The translations under genes were made by a program, and so were the position numbers. The notes beneath the pieces are model-generated. The model was given only the letters and a program-made list of their open reading frames with translations. It did not search any database and had not been told where the DNA came from. From JANNRW01 sp031401815 (GTDB lineage Bacteria > Desulfobacterota > Desulfuromonadia > Geobacterales > DSM-12255), in the NCBI GenBank assembly GCA_031401815.1, contig JANNRW010000375.1, forward strand, positions 1 to 43,211: 43,211 nucleotides of DNA, written 5' to 3'. Shown piece after piece: positions 8,230-18,000 of this stretch; position 1 is the first letter of the stretch; each line of letters opens with the position of its first letter.

Positions 8230-9621
8230 ATGCCCACTCTCGTTACAACCGGTCAAATAACAATCGTAGACAATAATGATGCCCGGCCTATTACGGCATT
8301 CGTTACCGCATCGGGCGGGACACAGCAGGTATATACCAAAGACGAAAGCACTACGTCATATACCCCTGACTACACATCAGCCAACAACACACTGACGGCA
8401 AAGGTCTATGTTGGCGGGACTTCTGCTGCAACAGAGGTTGCGTCTCTACTCACAAACCGGAAGTGGTCTAATGATCTGTCTGCCTCTATCGGTTCAGCAA
8501 CCACTTTGGTTGTCAGTACGAATCTGACTGAAGGCACACCGTCAAAGGTCTATTACTTCGAGGGGGACTATACTGATCCGGTTACGGGACTGGTGAGCCA
8601 TATCATTGCCCAGATAACGCTGGCGATGGTGAAAACAGGCACGAATGCCGTTTACGTGCTAACACGCGGCAAGAGTGTGATTGAGCAGGCTACCGGGACA
8701 ACTAAGAATTGTGCTGTTATCTGCGCAGACCTGATCCGGGCGGCGGGGATTGATACATCCGGAGTGACATATCAGTTCTACAAGGCCAATGGCGCAACAC
8801 AGGTTGATAATACCATGACTACGCTTTTCGGGCTGAAGACGACAGCTGGCGGCGCTGGGCCTACAGGTATTGCCAGTGAGATCGGCACGAACCTTCCGGC
8901 TAATGGCGCATGGTCAGCATACAATACGCTGGTTATTCATGAATCAGCTATTTCCGAGATGGACGTTTACAGGGTTGTGGTGAAGGATGCTGACGCTGTG
9001 AGTTATCAGGCGTATTTCACGATCTACGATATTACTGACCCGTACGATCTGAGCATTATTTCGTCTGCTGGCGACAAGCTCCAGAACGGAGTTGGCAGTA
9101 CCTATCTGACTCCTGTTGTCTATTATGGCGCGACGCTGGTAGCTGATCTCACCAGCTGGTCTTTCAAGTGGTATTACTACGATAAGGACGGCAACCGGTG
9201 CGGCTTTGTCGATACCACAAGAACAGCACAGGCAGGTGGCAGAACTATTTCCGCCAATACAGCCGGGGCAGGCTCAGCCGTCACATATGGCGGTGCATCA
9301 ATCACTGTTGCAGCTGGTGACATGGTGAAGATAGTGGATACTGCCGGGGTTGCGAGATACTTCGAGGTAGCCTCTGGAACGACGAATGTTGTCACGCTTC
9401 GCGCTGCTATCACTTCGACATTCCTGAACACGCCCTGGCCTACCAGTTCCATTACCCTGAATCAGTTTGCAGGCGGCAAGCTTTATATCTGTACAGGGAC
9501 GGGCGCGACTGCCGGGACGCAGACAACGACTACAGCTACAACCACGAATGCCCGTATTCCTCTGACTGGTGATGAAGTTGACGCAAAGGGGACCGTTGTT
9601 TGTGAAGTGACGAGACCGTAA
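8230..9621 (+). CDS. Tail fibre protein, middle part (repeated Ig-like modules)
   Basis: A 463-residue Thr/Ser/Gly-rich, all-beta protein with no catalytic motif. It begins with a module hinge (GQITIVDNNDARPI) and repeats a similar hinge inside (FTIYDITDPYDL, around residue 270), so it contains at least two related Ig-like modules. It ends in VVCEVTRP, the edge strand of such a module. ATG 8230 has AAGGAG 8 nt upstream. Together with its neighbours it reads as a long fibre divided over three genes. It probably contributes the shaft of the receptor-binding fibre. Confidence 0.65.
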   Translation: MPTLVTTGQITIVDNNDARPITAFVTASGGTQQVYTKDESTTSYTPDYTSANNTLTAKVYVGGTSAATEVASLLTNRKWSNDLSASIGSATTLVVSTNLTEGTPSKVYYFEGDYTDPVTGLVSHIIAQITLAMVKTGTNAVYVLTRGKSVIEQATGTTKNCAVICADLIRAAGIDTSGVTYQFYKANGATQVDNTMTTLFGLKTTAGGAGPTGIASEIGTNLPANGAWSAYNTLVIHESAISEMDVYRVVVKDADAVSYQAYFTIYDITDPYDLSIISSAGDKLQNGVGSTYLTPVVYYGATLVADLTSWSFKWYYYDKDGNRCGFVDTTRTAQAGGRTISANTAGAGSAVTYGGASITVAAGDMVKIVDTAGVARYFEVASGTTNVVTLRAAITSTFLNTPWPTSSITLNQFAGGKLYICTGTGATAGTQTTTTATTTNARIPLTGDEVDAKGTVVCEVTRP

Positions 9622-9636
9622 CACGGAGGAGATTCC

Positions 9637-10776
9637 ATGTCTGTTGTAGGCTCTGCATCCATTACGATTACAGATATTACTGATGCGTATCATCTGCTGT
9701 TTACGAAAGATACGCTGGTAATTCCGACAGCAGCAGATGGCAGTGGCGGTGTGTTTGATGCTTCCACTGCCACGACTGCGGCTGTTTATCTGGGCGGCGT
9801 GGATGATTCTGCTAACTGGGTGTTTTCGGTTACTCCAACAAATGTTACCGGGACAAGCTCGGAGTCGAACAAGGTTTACACGTTGACGGGCATGTCTGCT
9901 GATACGGGCTCTGTGAGTTTTCAGGCGTCCAAGGCAGGCTTTGCTATGATTACCAAAATATTCACTGTGTCAAAATCCAAGGCGGGTGCTGCTGGCCCTG
10001 CGTTAACATTGCTGGCGACGAAGCTGGCGTTTACCGCAACGGATGGGGCGCTTGATGCCGGACAGTCAGATATTACCTTTACTGCTGTGAAGCAGAATGT
10101 GTCAGGAACTTCTGTTTTCACGTCTAGCCCAACAGTTACGCTTTCCGGTTCAGGGGAGACACGGGCGCTTTCAGCAGCAAACTTTGGCACGAACAGGCAG
10201 GTTACGGTAACGGTGACGGTTGGGGCGTATTCGGATAACGTCACGGTGATGAGGTTGGATAATGCGGCTACAGCAATGGCATGGGTGAAGCCATCAACTA
10301 CGAATATCGACGGGAATAAGATCCATACTGGTGATGCTTATGTGGATACTTTGCAGATTAAGGGCAATGCTGTAATAGTTCCACAACTTGATTATAGTCA
10401 TTCGGAAACTTCTAAAAATACATTAAATTTAGGGCTTGAAGCGTACGTGTGGGAAGATACAGATTTAAGCCTTTCTGTTACCGTTCCAACTGGAGAAAAT
10501 TACCCATTAATGATTATTGCAAATCTATTTCCTACTACTTGTGGCGCTATTAGTTATTGGAGAATAATAAGAGGGACTTCCACAGAAATTGGCCCACCCT
10601 CACTACTTGCAGCATACCCAGAGAATACATATTTTGGCACACCGGAATACCTCTACCCACGACAATTATATTACCAAGAAACATTAACCGCTGGAACTTA
10701 TACATATAAAATGCAAGTAAAGGGAAGTTTTACTTATGTGGAAAGAGCTTTGGTACTTATATCGGCAAAGAGGTAA
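9637..10776 (+). CDS. Tail fibre protein, distal part with exchanged receptor-binding tip
   Basis: A 379-residue protein opening with the same hinge as the preceding fibre gene (SASITITDITDAYHL). Residues about 1-205 are Ig-like beta modules (VTLSGSGETRALSAANF, then TVTVTVGAYSDNVTV). Residues about 206-245 (NIDGNKIHTGDAYVDTLQIK) form the linker typical before a phage fibre tip. The last 130 residues are unlike the rest: aromatic- and Asn-rich, and coded by clearly AT-rich DNA (from about 10380), so they look like a swapped receptor-binding domain. A good GGAGG site precedes ATG 9637. The next gene is the fibre chaperone. Confidence 0.7.
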   Translation: MSVVGSASITITDITDAYHLLFTKDTLVIPTAADGSGGVFDASTATTAAVYLGGVDDSANWVFSVTPTNVTGTSSESNKVYTLTGMSADTGSVSFQASKAGFAMITKIFTVSKSKAGAAGPALTLLATKLAFTATDGALDAGQSDITFTAVKQNVSGTSVFTSSPTVTLSGSGETRALSAANFGTNRQVTVTVTVGAYSDNVTVMRLDNAATAMAWVKPSTTNIDGNKIHTGDAYVDTLQIKGNAVIVPQLDYSHSETSKNTLNLGLEAYVWEDTDLSLSVTVPTGENYPLMIIANLFPTTCGAISYWRIIRGTSTEIGPPSLLAAYPENTYFGTPEYLYPRQLYYQETLTAGTYTYKMQVKGSFTYVERALVLISAKR

Positions 10777-10945
10777 TTATGAAATATTGTACCTATGACA
10801 AAGTTACAGGTCAGATAATAGATCACAGATTTACTTCTCCATTTGATCTTGAAAAACTACAAATTCGTTTTGGTGAAAATGTTGGCATACTCCAAAGAGA
10901 TGATCTCGATGGAGCCACTCATATCATTAATGGTGAACCTATAAC
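10380..10945 (+). other. AT-rich exchanged cassette: fibre tip plus 5' half of its chaperone gene
   Basis: Base composition and codon use change sharply: AAT, ATA, TTA and AAA codons dominate, against GC-ending codons on both sides. The left edge lies in the fibre gene after the conserved linker, and the right edge lies inside the chaperone gene where its conserved family domain starts. The boundaries are estimated by eye to about 20 nt. This is the pattern expected when host-range tips are exchanged together with the matching chaperone half. Confidence 0.7.
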
Positions 10946-11159
10946 TATCCCCCCTCCGCCACCAACAGCAGCCGAACTATTGGTCAAGATCAAGCAGGAG
11001 CGCAACGGCAGGCTGAGAGCTTGCGACTGGACACAACTGGAAGATGCACCATTCAGCACAGCCAAGAAGCATGACTGGAAGGTTTACCGGCAGGAACTGA
11101 GGGATTTCCCTGAGACTTGCGATCCATTTAACCCGGTCTGGCCGGTTGCGCCTGTATGA
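10779..11159 (+). CDS. Tail fibre assembly chaperone (Phage_tail_APC-like)
   Basis: A 126-residue protein. Its C-terminal half matches the phage tail assembly chaperone pattern: IKQERNGRLRACDWTQLEDA, then W-YRQELRDFPE and a NPVWPVAP ending. These proteins help fold or trimerise the fibre encoded just upstream. The N-terminal 50 residues are coded by AT-rich DNA continuous with the fibre tip and probably give specificity for it. A proline run (PPPPP) joins the two parts. The start is 2 nt after the fibre stop, so translation is coupled. Confidence 0.75.
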   Translation: MKYCTYDKVTGQIIDHRFTSPFDLEKLQIRFGENVGILQRDDLDGATHIINGEPITIPPPPPTAAELLVKIKQERNGRLRACDWTQLEDAPFSTAKKHDWKVYRQELRDFPETCDPFNPVWPVAPV

Positions 11160-11578
11160 GTGTGTCACGGGAACTGTATTTCGAGATAATGGAGTTCCTG
11201 ACTGGCTGCGGCAAGGGGTACGAAGCTTTAGACGATCATACCTGTCTGACGTTTCTTGATGCGCTGAATAATAACAGGTGCCTGATTTGCCGGGATGGTG
11301 CCGGGAAGATTACCCGGGTGTTTGTGTCATGGCTTATAAATTCTGAGGATATTGAGGTTGTAAAGTGTCATGGTATTCCGGCTGAGCTGAATAACGGGAC
11401 TGTGCTTTATGTTGCGGAAGCTGCTGGGATTGACGGACGGAAGGGGCTGCTTCAGACGCTGGAGAGTTTGCGCAGGCAGAATGATGACAGGATAACAGCT
11501 TATTGCTGGCATAACTGGAAGGCTGGCGGAGTCTGGAAGTATTTCAATGCAAGGAGAAGAGTTTATGAAACGATATAA
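11156..11578 (+). CDS. Unknown phage protein, possibly acetyltransferase-like
   Basis: A 140-residue mixed alpha/beta protein overlapping the chaperone stop by four bases (ATGA). The pattern VLYVAEAAGI followed by a helix (GLLQTLESLRR), ITAYCWHNW and an R-R-R near the end is reminiscent of the second half of a GNAT fold, but the canonical Q/RxxGxG/A acetyl-CoA loop is not seen. Cys-rich segments (CLICRDG) are present. It sits between fibre chaperone and ejected-protein genes, so a virion or assembly role is as likely as an enzyme. Confidence 0.5.
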   Translation: MSVSRELYFEIMEFLTGCGKGYEALDDHTCLTFLDALNNNRCLICRDGAGKITRVFVSWLINSEDIEVVKCHGIPAELNNGTVLYVAEAAGIDGRKGLLQTLESLRRQNDDRITAYCWHNWKAGGVWKYFNARRRVYETI

Positions 11579-12158
11579 GTGGCTATTGATACAGATACTC
11601 CTGCTGCCGGTTTTGCCAATGCTTTGCAAGTCGATGAAAAAGAGTAGCGATCCTAACCCGGTGACTGCTGAAGAGCGGGCTAATGCAGAGATTGCAGCCA
11701 ATAACTGGAATCATTATGTGGAGACGCTGAGACCGGCGACACTGGAATATGTGGCTGATGTGAGGGGCGATATATCCGGCGATATTGATGCGGCTCAGGG
11801 TATGGCTAATGCGGATTTACAGCAGAAAACAGCAGGTTTGAAGTTTGATCCGAATAGGGCGTCGGCAGATGGAAGGTTCTCCGGTATGGCGAGGAGTGGC
11901 AGTGCTGTTGACCTGTCTGTTGCAGCGGGCGCTACAGCGATGAAGGCGGCGAGCCTGCAAGGGGTGCTTGATGCCGGGACGGGCAAGGCGACTGCTGCCC
12001 AGGCGGGTATGTCGAATCTGGCGGGTATTGCTGTAAAGGATCAACTGGCGGAGGATATGGCGGAATCGAATATGCGGACAAATACTGCAAGTTCTGTCGC
12101 CGGTGGGATGGGGGCAGTTGCATCGATGTATTATAAACCGAAGCCTGCGGTAACCTAG
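11565..12158 (+). CDS. Probable internal virion (ejection) protein with N-terminal membrane segment
   Basis: A 197-residue protein from ATG 11565, which has AAGGAG 8 nt upstream; the preceding gene ends 14 nt inside it. An N-terminal hydrophobic stretch (WLLIQILLLPVLPMLC) is followed by an Ala/Gly-rich helical body (ARSGSAVDLSVAAGATAMKA, KATAAQAGMSNLAG), a composition common to podoviral ejected proteins that build a channel across the envelope. The LPMLC motif is not a standard lipobox. It is the first of four such genes before the giant protein. Confidence 0.6.
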   Translation: MKRYKWLLIQILLLPVLPMLCKSMKKSSDPNPVTAEERANAEIAANNWNHYVETLRPATLEYVADVRGDISGDIDAAQGMANADLQQKTAGLKFDPNRASADGRFSGMARSGSAVDLSVAAGATAMKAASLQGVLDAGTGKATAAQAGMSNLAGIAVKDQLAEDMAESNMRTNTASSVAGGMGAVASMYYKPKPAVT

Positions 12159-12166
12159 GAGGGATT

Positions 12167-12997
12167 ATGTCTGTATCTACCAATAAAGAGAATCAGGAGC
12201 TGGCGGGGCAGGGTGCGGCTGGTATTGCCGGTGATATTACCGTTGCCACACCAAGCTCCAGTGCGGATACCAGAAACAACGCCAACACTACTGCCGCTAT
12301 TGTTGGTTCCGGTATGGCCGGTGGTATGCCGGTTATTGATCCTGGAGCAGGCAGTATTAAAGGGATGAACCCTCTGTATAATGCTTTCGGAGGGAATAAA
12401 AAGAAGCGTGAAGCAGCTATATGGGCTGCAAATACAGCAGCGGCTAATCAGTATATGGATGATTGGAAGAACTCAGAGAGTGCGGAGTTGAACCCTTTTC
12501 AGGAGACTCTGGCGCAGTACAGCTGGGCTGGGCGGCTGCCGGGCTCTTATACAGCACCTGGAGAGGATAGCGGCATTATGTATATCAATCCCCTGTCCGG
12601 GAGCGCTGATCCGCGAGGGACTCAGGCAGCACTCACCAGAGCGCAGTTCGATGAATGGGTGAATACGTTTCAGCCAGCCGAGGGCGATCTGCTTTCTATG
12701 ACCACTTATGATGGAAACCCGGGGGTTGCTGCGGGACTGATTGCTTCACAAAGAGATTCAATCAATCGTAATTTCGGTAAGGCTGCGAATGCACAGGAGC
12801 GGAACTGGCGGCGATTCGGGATGAACCCGACCGTTGAGCAGCAGCAGGCAGCGGGTGCAGGGATGGCGCTGAATCACAGTTTGTCTGTTGTTGATGCGGT
12901 AAATAAGACCAACAGCTGGCAGCAGGATCTGAATAAAGAGATTATGTCTTCAGGTATGGCGACAAACCCGGCGATCAAGAAATCAATTTCGAGTTAA
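12167..12997 (+). CDS. Probable internal virion protein
   Basis: A 276-residue protein rich in Ala, Gly and Asn, with a disordered N-terminus (to about residue 60) and a helical C-terminal half (RNFGKAANAQERNWRRFGM, then EQQQAAGAGMALNHSL). ATG 12167 has an AGGAGG site. No enzyme motif is visible. Position among Ala/Gly-rich genes upstream of the giant ejected protein suggests an inner-capsid or ejection role. Confidence 0.6.
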   Translation: MSVSTNKENQELAGQGAAGIAGDITVATPSSSADTRNNANTTAAIVGSGMAGGMPVIDPGAGSIKGMNPLYNAFGGNKKKREAAIWAANTAAANQYMDDWKNSESAELNPFQETLAQYSWAGRLPGSYTAPGEDSGIMYINPLSGSADPRGTQAALTRAQFDEWVNTFQPAEGDLLSMTTYDGNPGVAAGLIASQRDSINRNFGKAANAQERNWRRFGMNPTVEQQQAAGAGMALNHSLSVVDAVNKTNSWQQDLNKEIMSSGMATNPAIKKSISS

Positions 12998-13006
12998 GGA
13001 GCTTTT

Positions 13007-13288
13007 ATGCCAGGTCTTATGGGGATGGGAACATATTATCAGAACGCGGCTTCCCAGGGGATGGGACAGGCGGCGAATTTATCTGCACAGCGCGAGGCTG
13101 CTGACCGGGAAAAGAAATTGGCAGAGAAGCAGACAAAGATGTCTACTGCTGCAACCGGGGCGGGTATTGGCGCTATGGCAGGGATGTCAAGCGGCGCTAC
13201 TGCCGGTTCGAGCGGTGGGCCATGGGGCGCTGTTGTAGGCGGCATTATTGGCGGGCTGGCTGGCTGGTTGGGCGCAGAGCTGTTCTAA
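13007..13288 (+). CDS. Small glycine-zipper internal virion protein
   Basis: A 93-residue protein with an N-terminal charged helix (QREAADREKKLAEKQTKM) and a C-terminal glycine zipper membrane-type helix (GAGIGAMAGM, then GAVVGGIIGGLAGWLGAELF). Gly-zipper helices insert into membranes or pack as oligomers, and small proteins of this type are common among podoviral ejected proteins. AAGGAG lies upstream of ATG 13007. It probably helps form the DNA translocation channel. Confidence 0.65.
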   Translation: MPGLMGMGTYYQNAASQGMGQAANLSAQREAADREKKLAEKQTKMSTAATGAGIGAMAGMSSGATAGSSGGPWGAVVGGIIGGLAGWLGAELF

Positions 13289-13303
13289 GAGGGGGAAACG
13301 ATA

Positions 13304-15052
13304 ATGCCATATCAATCTGCAAATTACGCAAATGATTTCATGTCCGGCTTCAAGGGTATGCAGGATGTGTTTTCACAGCAAAAGAAGGATGCTCTGGCAA
13401 GTGACAAGGATGCCCGTGAAAAGGAATCTCATGCGCTTGATATGAAGAGTAAGGGGCTTGATGTTTCCGAGAAGGAAGGCAAGGCTGAAGAGCGACTTCG
13501 TTTTGATATTACATCTCGGATTACCAACCTTAACGGGCTGCTGGACACCAGTAATCCGGAGGAGCTTGTTCAGGCTAAAAAGGATATGGCTGTGATAGGT
13601 GAGGCGTACGATAACCTGAGGTCAAGCCTGTCTGTCTGGAGAGACCCCGCTCAAGCGGAAGGGAATGCAGTTCAGCCTGAACAGGTTGTGAAAAACGGTG
13701 TGCGCTTCTGGCTAAAGGATGTGGCGAATGATCCTGAAGCTGCTCCTGTTGCTGCTACGCTGGCGAAGTATTCACCTCACCTTTTGGGTAAAACCTTTAA
13801 AGACCCGGCAGGAAGGGAGTACAAGACTACTCATATCTCGAAGCTGGCAGTAAGCGAGGATGGTAAAATGCTGGCGCTTCTGGGCTCCAGTTATACCGAT
13901 ACCGGTGAGCCTTACAAGGATGTGCCGCGTACGGTGCAGGGCAGTAACAGTGCTGAGGATGCGTTGAACCTGGTGGATATTAATGAGGCGCAGAAGAAGA
14001 TTGCCCTTTATCATAATATTTATGACCAGGCGGCTAAAAGCGGGCGCTCTTCTTTGGAGGTTGGGAAGGAGATGGCAGCGCAGATGCTGATTGATAACCT
14101 GCCGTTTGAGGAGAGAAAGGCGCTTTTTAAGGAGACGGCTTCAGGTAATCAGTCGGTTGAAAAGACGCTAAAGCTTGAGCGCGGTAAAAATGCAGTTGCT
14201 GATGAGCAGAAGGCAAAAGATGCAGCGAAGTTTGTCAGGTATGTAAGTGATACGTTTGAGACGCTTGATCCTTCCAGGCAGGATATTGTTGACCAGGTGC
14301 AGGGGGGGGTACTGAATGTAAAGGATGCTACGGAGCGGTTCTGGGCACTGGAGAAGAGTGATAATGCAGAGAGTGTCAGCGAGAATGATGCACAGACGGC
14401 TATTGCAATTTATGCCAAGCATCCGGCACTGAAAGGGCGTATCAGGCGTGATGCCAATGGGGATATGCTTATTGACGGACAGAAACCTTCCAGTGCTAAG
14501 GCGGCACTTCCTGCACTTAAGGAGATGGTTGATTCAAGCGATAGGCGCACTGTAGCAGCTATGAGATTGTCTGACGATAAGTCACCAGCCAAAGTCAAGG
14601 AGACAAACCACCTGGCAGCGTTGGCGAAGTCTGGTGATAAGGCAGGGCTTGTCAGGGCACTTGTTGCGTATGGCCGGTTGCCAAAAGAGCCGGAGTATAT
14701 TGATAAGTATATCAAGCTGACGACAGGCAACAGTATTGAAGAGGTTGATATGAAGCAGTTGCGGGCAGAGGCTGCCGCTGCATATGCTGAGGATTTGAAC
14801 AAGTATCTGGCTGAACTGGGACTCTCTTCCAGGAGCGGAATGGAGCTGGTCGGGACTGATGGACAAGGGAAAGAGGTCTGGCAGGATACGAAGGAGAAGA
14901 GACCTTATGTGTCGGCTGGCGGGATGAGTGCAGCGTCTGCAACCGTGCGGAGTGCACCGGCTGCTGTTTCTGCTCCTGTAGCACCTGTACAACAGGTTAA
15001 GCCGGTTATCCGTTATGGTGTTGGTGCTGATGGCCGTTTTGTGCCTCAATAA
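13304..15052 (+). CDS. Large helical internal virion protein
   Basis: A 582-residue, highly charged, helical protein. Residues about 20-65 are a Lys/Glu/Asp-rich coiled coil. The middle contains helical hairpins (NEAQKKIALYHNIYDQAAKS, FEERKALFKETASG), and the tail is Ala/Pro/Val-rich and disordered. There is no signal peptide or catalytic motif. It directly precedes the giant polyvalent gene and is probably packaged and ejected with it, like the T7 gp15/gp16 class by position. Confidence 0.6.
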   Translation: MPYQSANYANDFMSGFKGMQDVFSQQKKDALASDKDAREKESHALDMKSKGLDVSEKEGKAEERLRFDITSRITNLNGLLDTSNPEELVQAKKDMAVIGEAYDNLRSSLSVWRDPAQAEGNAVQPEQVVKNGVRFWLKDVANDPEAAPVAATLAKYSPHLLGKTFKDPAGREYKTTHISKLAVSEDGKMLALLGSSYTDTGEPYKDVPRTVQGSNSAEDALNLVDINEAQKKIALYHNIYDQAAKSGRSSLEVGKEMAAQMLIDNLPFEERKALFKETASGNQSVEKTLKLERGKNAVADEQKAKDAAKFVRYVSDTFETLDPSRQDIVDQVQGGVLNVKDATERFWALEKSDNAESVSENDAQTAIAIYAKHPALKGRIRRDANGDMLIDGQKPSSAKAALPALKEMVDSSDRRTVAAMRLSDDKSPAKVKETNHLAALAKSGDKAGLVRALVAYGRLPKEPEYIDKYIKLTTGNSIEEVDMKQLRAEAAAAYAEDLNKYLAELGLSSRSGMELVGTDGQGKEVWQDTKEKRPYVSAGGMSAASATVRSAPAAVSAPVAPVQQVKPVIRYGVGADGRFVPQ

Positions 15053-15077
15053 ACAAATATACAGCGAGGGTTAAAAC

Positions 15078-18000
15078 ATGCCTGTTATTGATGTCTACGG
15101 CACACAGATCGAGTTTCCTGATAATGCCTCTCCTGAGCAGATAAGCTCTTTCTTAAACTCTCCGGCGTTTCTGAATGATCTGGCAGCGGCTAATCCTGCT
15201 GCTTATGCAGAGGTCAACAGGGCTCAGCAGCAGATTTTCAGCGGTGCTGACAGGAAGGTTCAGTTTAATGATGGCGCTACACCGCAGCAGGTGACAGGTA
15301 TAGCCTCGCAGGGTGATCTGCGTACAAGGGAATCTGCTGACTATATTTCTGATGTTGTGACTGAAAATGGAAGTGAAAACGCTCTGCCGATGCTGGCGGC
15401 TCAGACAGGCAGAGGTATGGCGAATGCTGCTGATTTCTACGCAAAGAAGTTGCCGGGCGGCGAAACCATCAGCCGGAATATAACCCGGCCTCTGGTTGAT
15501 GTTGCGGATGATAGCGCTGGGTATTGGGAAGATAAGACACCTGAAAGAGCGGGTATTCTGGTCAAGGCTGCCGGTATGGCTCCGGCTGTCGGGATGCAGC
15601 AGGCGTATTCCGGTTTGGTCGGAGGGGCTGCAAGGATAGCTGGTGACCAGGTGCAGCATGTCTGGACTGGTGAAGGGGATAATCCGCTATTGGCTGCCGG
15701 GAAGGATATTCAGGCCGGGGGGAAGGCTGCATTAATCGGTATGGAGGAGGATGTTTCTTCAAGTTCTGTTGATGGTTGGGCAGGGGCGGTTCGTGGCGGA
15801 CTTGGTTCTGCGTATAATAATCTGATGATGATGCCGCTGATGCTGACCGGAAAGGTTGCTGCCCCACTTGTAACGATGGCTGCAACATCTGGCGGCGAAG
15901 GGTACGGGCAGGCACGAGACCAGAAAAGCGGGATAATCTCTTCACTGGTTCAGGGTACGGGCAAAGGTGTTGCTGAATATGCAACAGAAAAAATACCGTT
16001 TGGTGAGCTGGTAAAACTCCTGAAGCCTGAAGCAAAGATGGCGTTTTCTTCGATGCTGAAGGCTGTTGCCAAGATGCAGCTGGGGGAGTTTGCCGGGGAG
16101 TCGGTTAATACACTCTATACGGATGTGCAGGATAAGTTGTTTGAAAATCCTGAAGCTGCTTTGCCGGACAGAATTGAGAATATCAATAATTATTTCACTT
16201 CCGGTGAAGCTCTGCAAAACTTCAAGAGTACGCTGAAGTCTACACTTGTACAGACAATGGCCATGGGTGGCGGTGCGGCTGTGATTAACCGTTCAATCAA
16301 CAAGGCATTGCCTGAGGGGCAGCAGCAGGATGGCTTGTATGACGCGGATACGGAAGCAATGCCAGCGCCTGGCGGTGCTTTGTCAAAGGCTGCTGCAACT
16401 GTGGAGCCGGTTGAAACAGTAGAACCGGTTGAACCTTTGAGACGTGGCGTCTTACCAAGGCCGGAAGGGGTTATATTCGATTCAGAAGCGCCAAGCGATG
16501 CTGACAGGTTCTGGTCAGAGATGATGGCGAGAATTGATAAGGAAGCAGCTGAACGTAGAATGTCGGCTCAGTTTGGTGAAGCTATCCCGGAAAGTCCGGT
16601 GCTTGAAAGCCTTGCGCCTCTGGAGCCTGTTCCTGTAAGTGAAGAGCTCATACTTGATGAGGCGAGGGACTGGGCAGGGCAACAGGTAAGAAATGGCAAC
16701 ACTGCGTATATGAAGCAGATGGGGGAAAATAATAACAGTTATGCCGCACGGATTCTGAATGCTTACAAAAGAGCGACACAACCGGGTGAGTCTGAAGCTG
16801 CTCCACCTTCACTTGTGGCGCAGGATTCAGGAAGAAGCGTTTCTATCCCAAAGGCGAAACCGGTAGTAAGGGTTATTCCTGAAAAGCACTCTCTTGTTCA
16901 GGCTATTTCGATCATGGGGGGGATTGATCTTCCTGAAGCTCGCAACCTTTGGGGTAAGAAGCTGTCTGATGAGACAATTAACCTTAATCGTCGGGCAGGG
17001 TTTGGCGCATCAGTGCTTCGGGCTAAAGATGGCAGGTCTATTGATGATGTGGCGCAAAATCTTGCGGATATGGGTTATATCGGAAAAGACGAGCACGGTA
17101 AGGCGGATGTTAATGATCTGTTTGACAAGCTCAGTCAGGCTGCTTCCGGACAGGATGTGTTCTCTTATCTGAATGAGAGTGCTATGGAGGCTAAGCTTGA
17201 TAAGCAGCAGAGTGAATTTAATACTTCTTTTGATCCGGAGGAGTTTGAAACGCCGGTCAGTCCAGTTCGCTTAAAGGCCGAACAGTATGCGGAGAAGCTG
17301 GGGTATGATACTACGAGCTGGCGTGAGGAGGATTTCGCGCAGTTGGTGGATGAATATGAAAAGTGGGAACTGAACAGGGCTGCACATGAGGCTGCTACCT
17401 CTCCTCACAATGATCTTCCGGAGCCATCACAGGCACAGATTGAAGCTGGTAATTACAGGAAAGGTCATATCAAATTTCAGGGGTTGGATGTTTCTATAGA
17501 AAACCCTGCCGGTTCTGTACGCAGGGGTGTTGATCCATCCGGGAAGGCATGGGAGACAGAGCTTGCACATCACTACGGATATCTGAAGGGGACTGTCGGC
17601 AGGGACAAGGATCATCTTGATGTGTTTGTGGGAAAGATGGAGAGGAGCTCAAGTGCTTTTATTGTTGACCAGATCAATCCTGAGTCAGGAAGTTTTGACG
17701 AGCACAAGATCATGCTGGGGTTCCCGACAAAACAGGCGGCGTTGAAGGGGTATCTTGCCAATTATGACGAGTCAGGCAAGAAGCGTGTTGGAGCAATTAC
17801 TACTTTGCCGATGGGTGATTTGAAACAGTGGCTTAAAGAGGGGAATACGAAAAAGCCGTTTGATTCCAAGGTTTCGATAAAGGGGGCAGGTAATGGCAAT
17901 GTGTCCGGTGTGCGGGAAAAAGGTGGCGAAGATCAGAAAGAAGTGTCCGACGTGCGGGCGGAAGATGTAGAGGTTGAAAAATCAACCTCCAAGGATGGCT

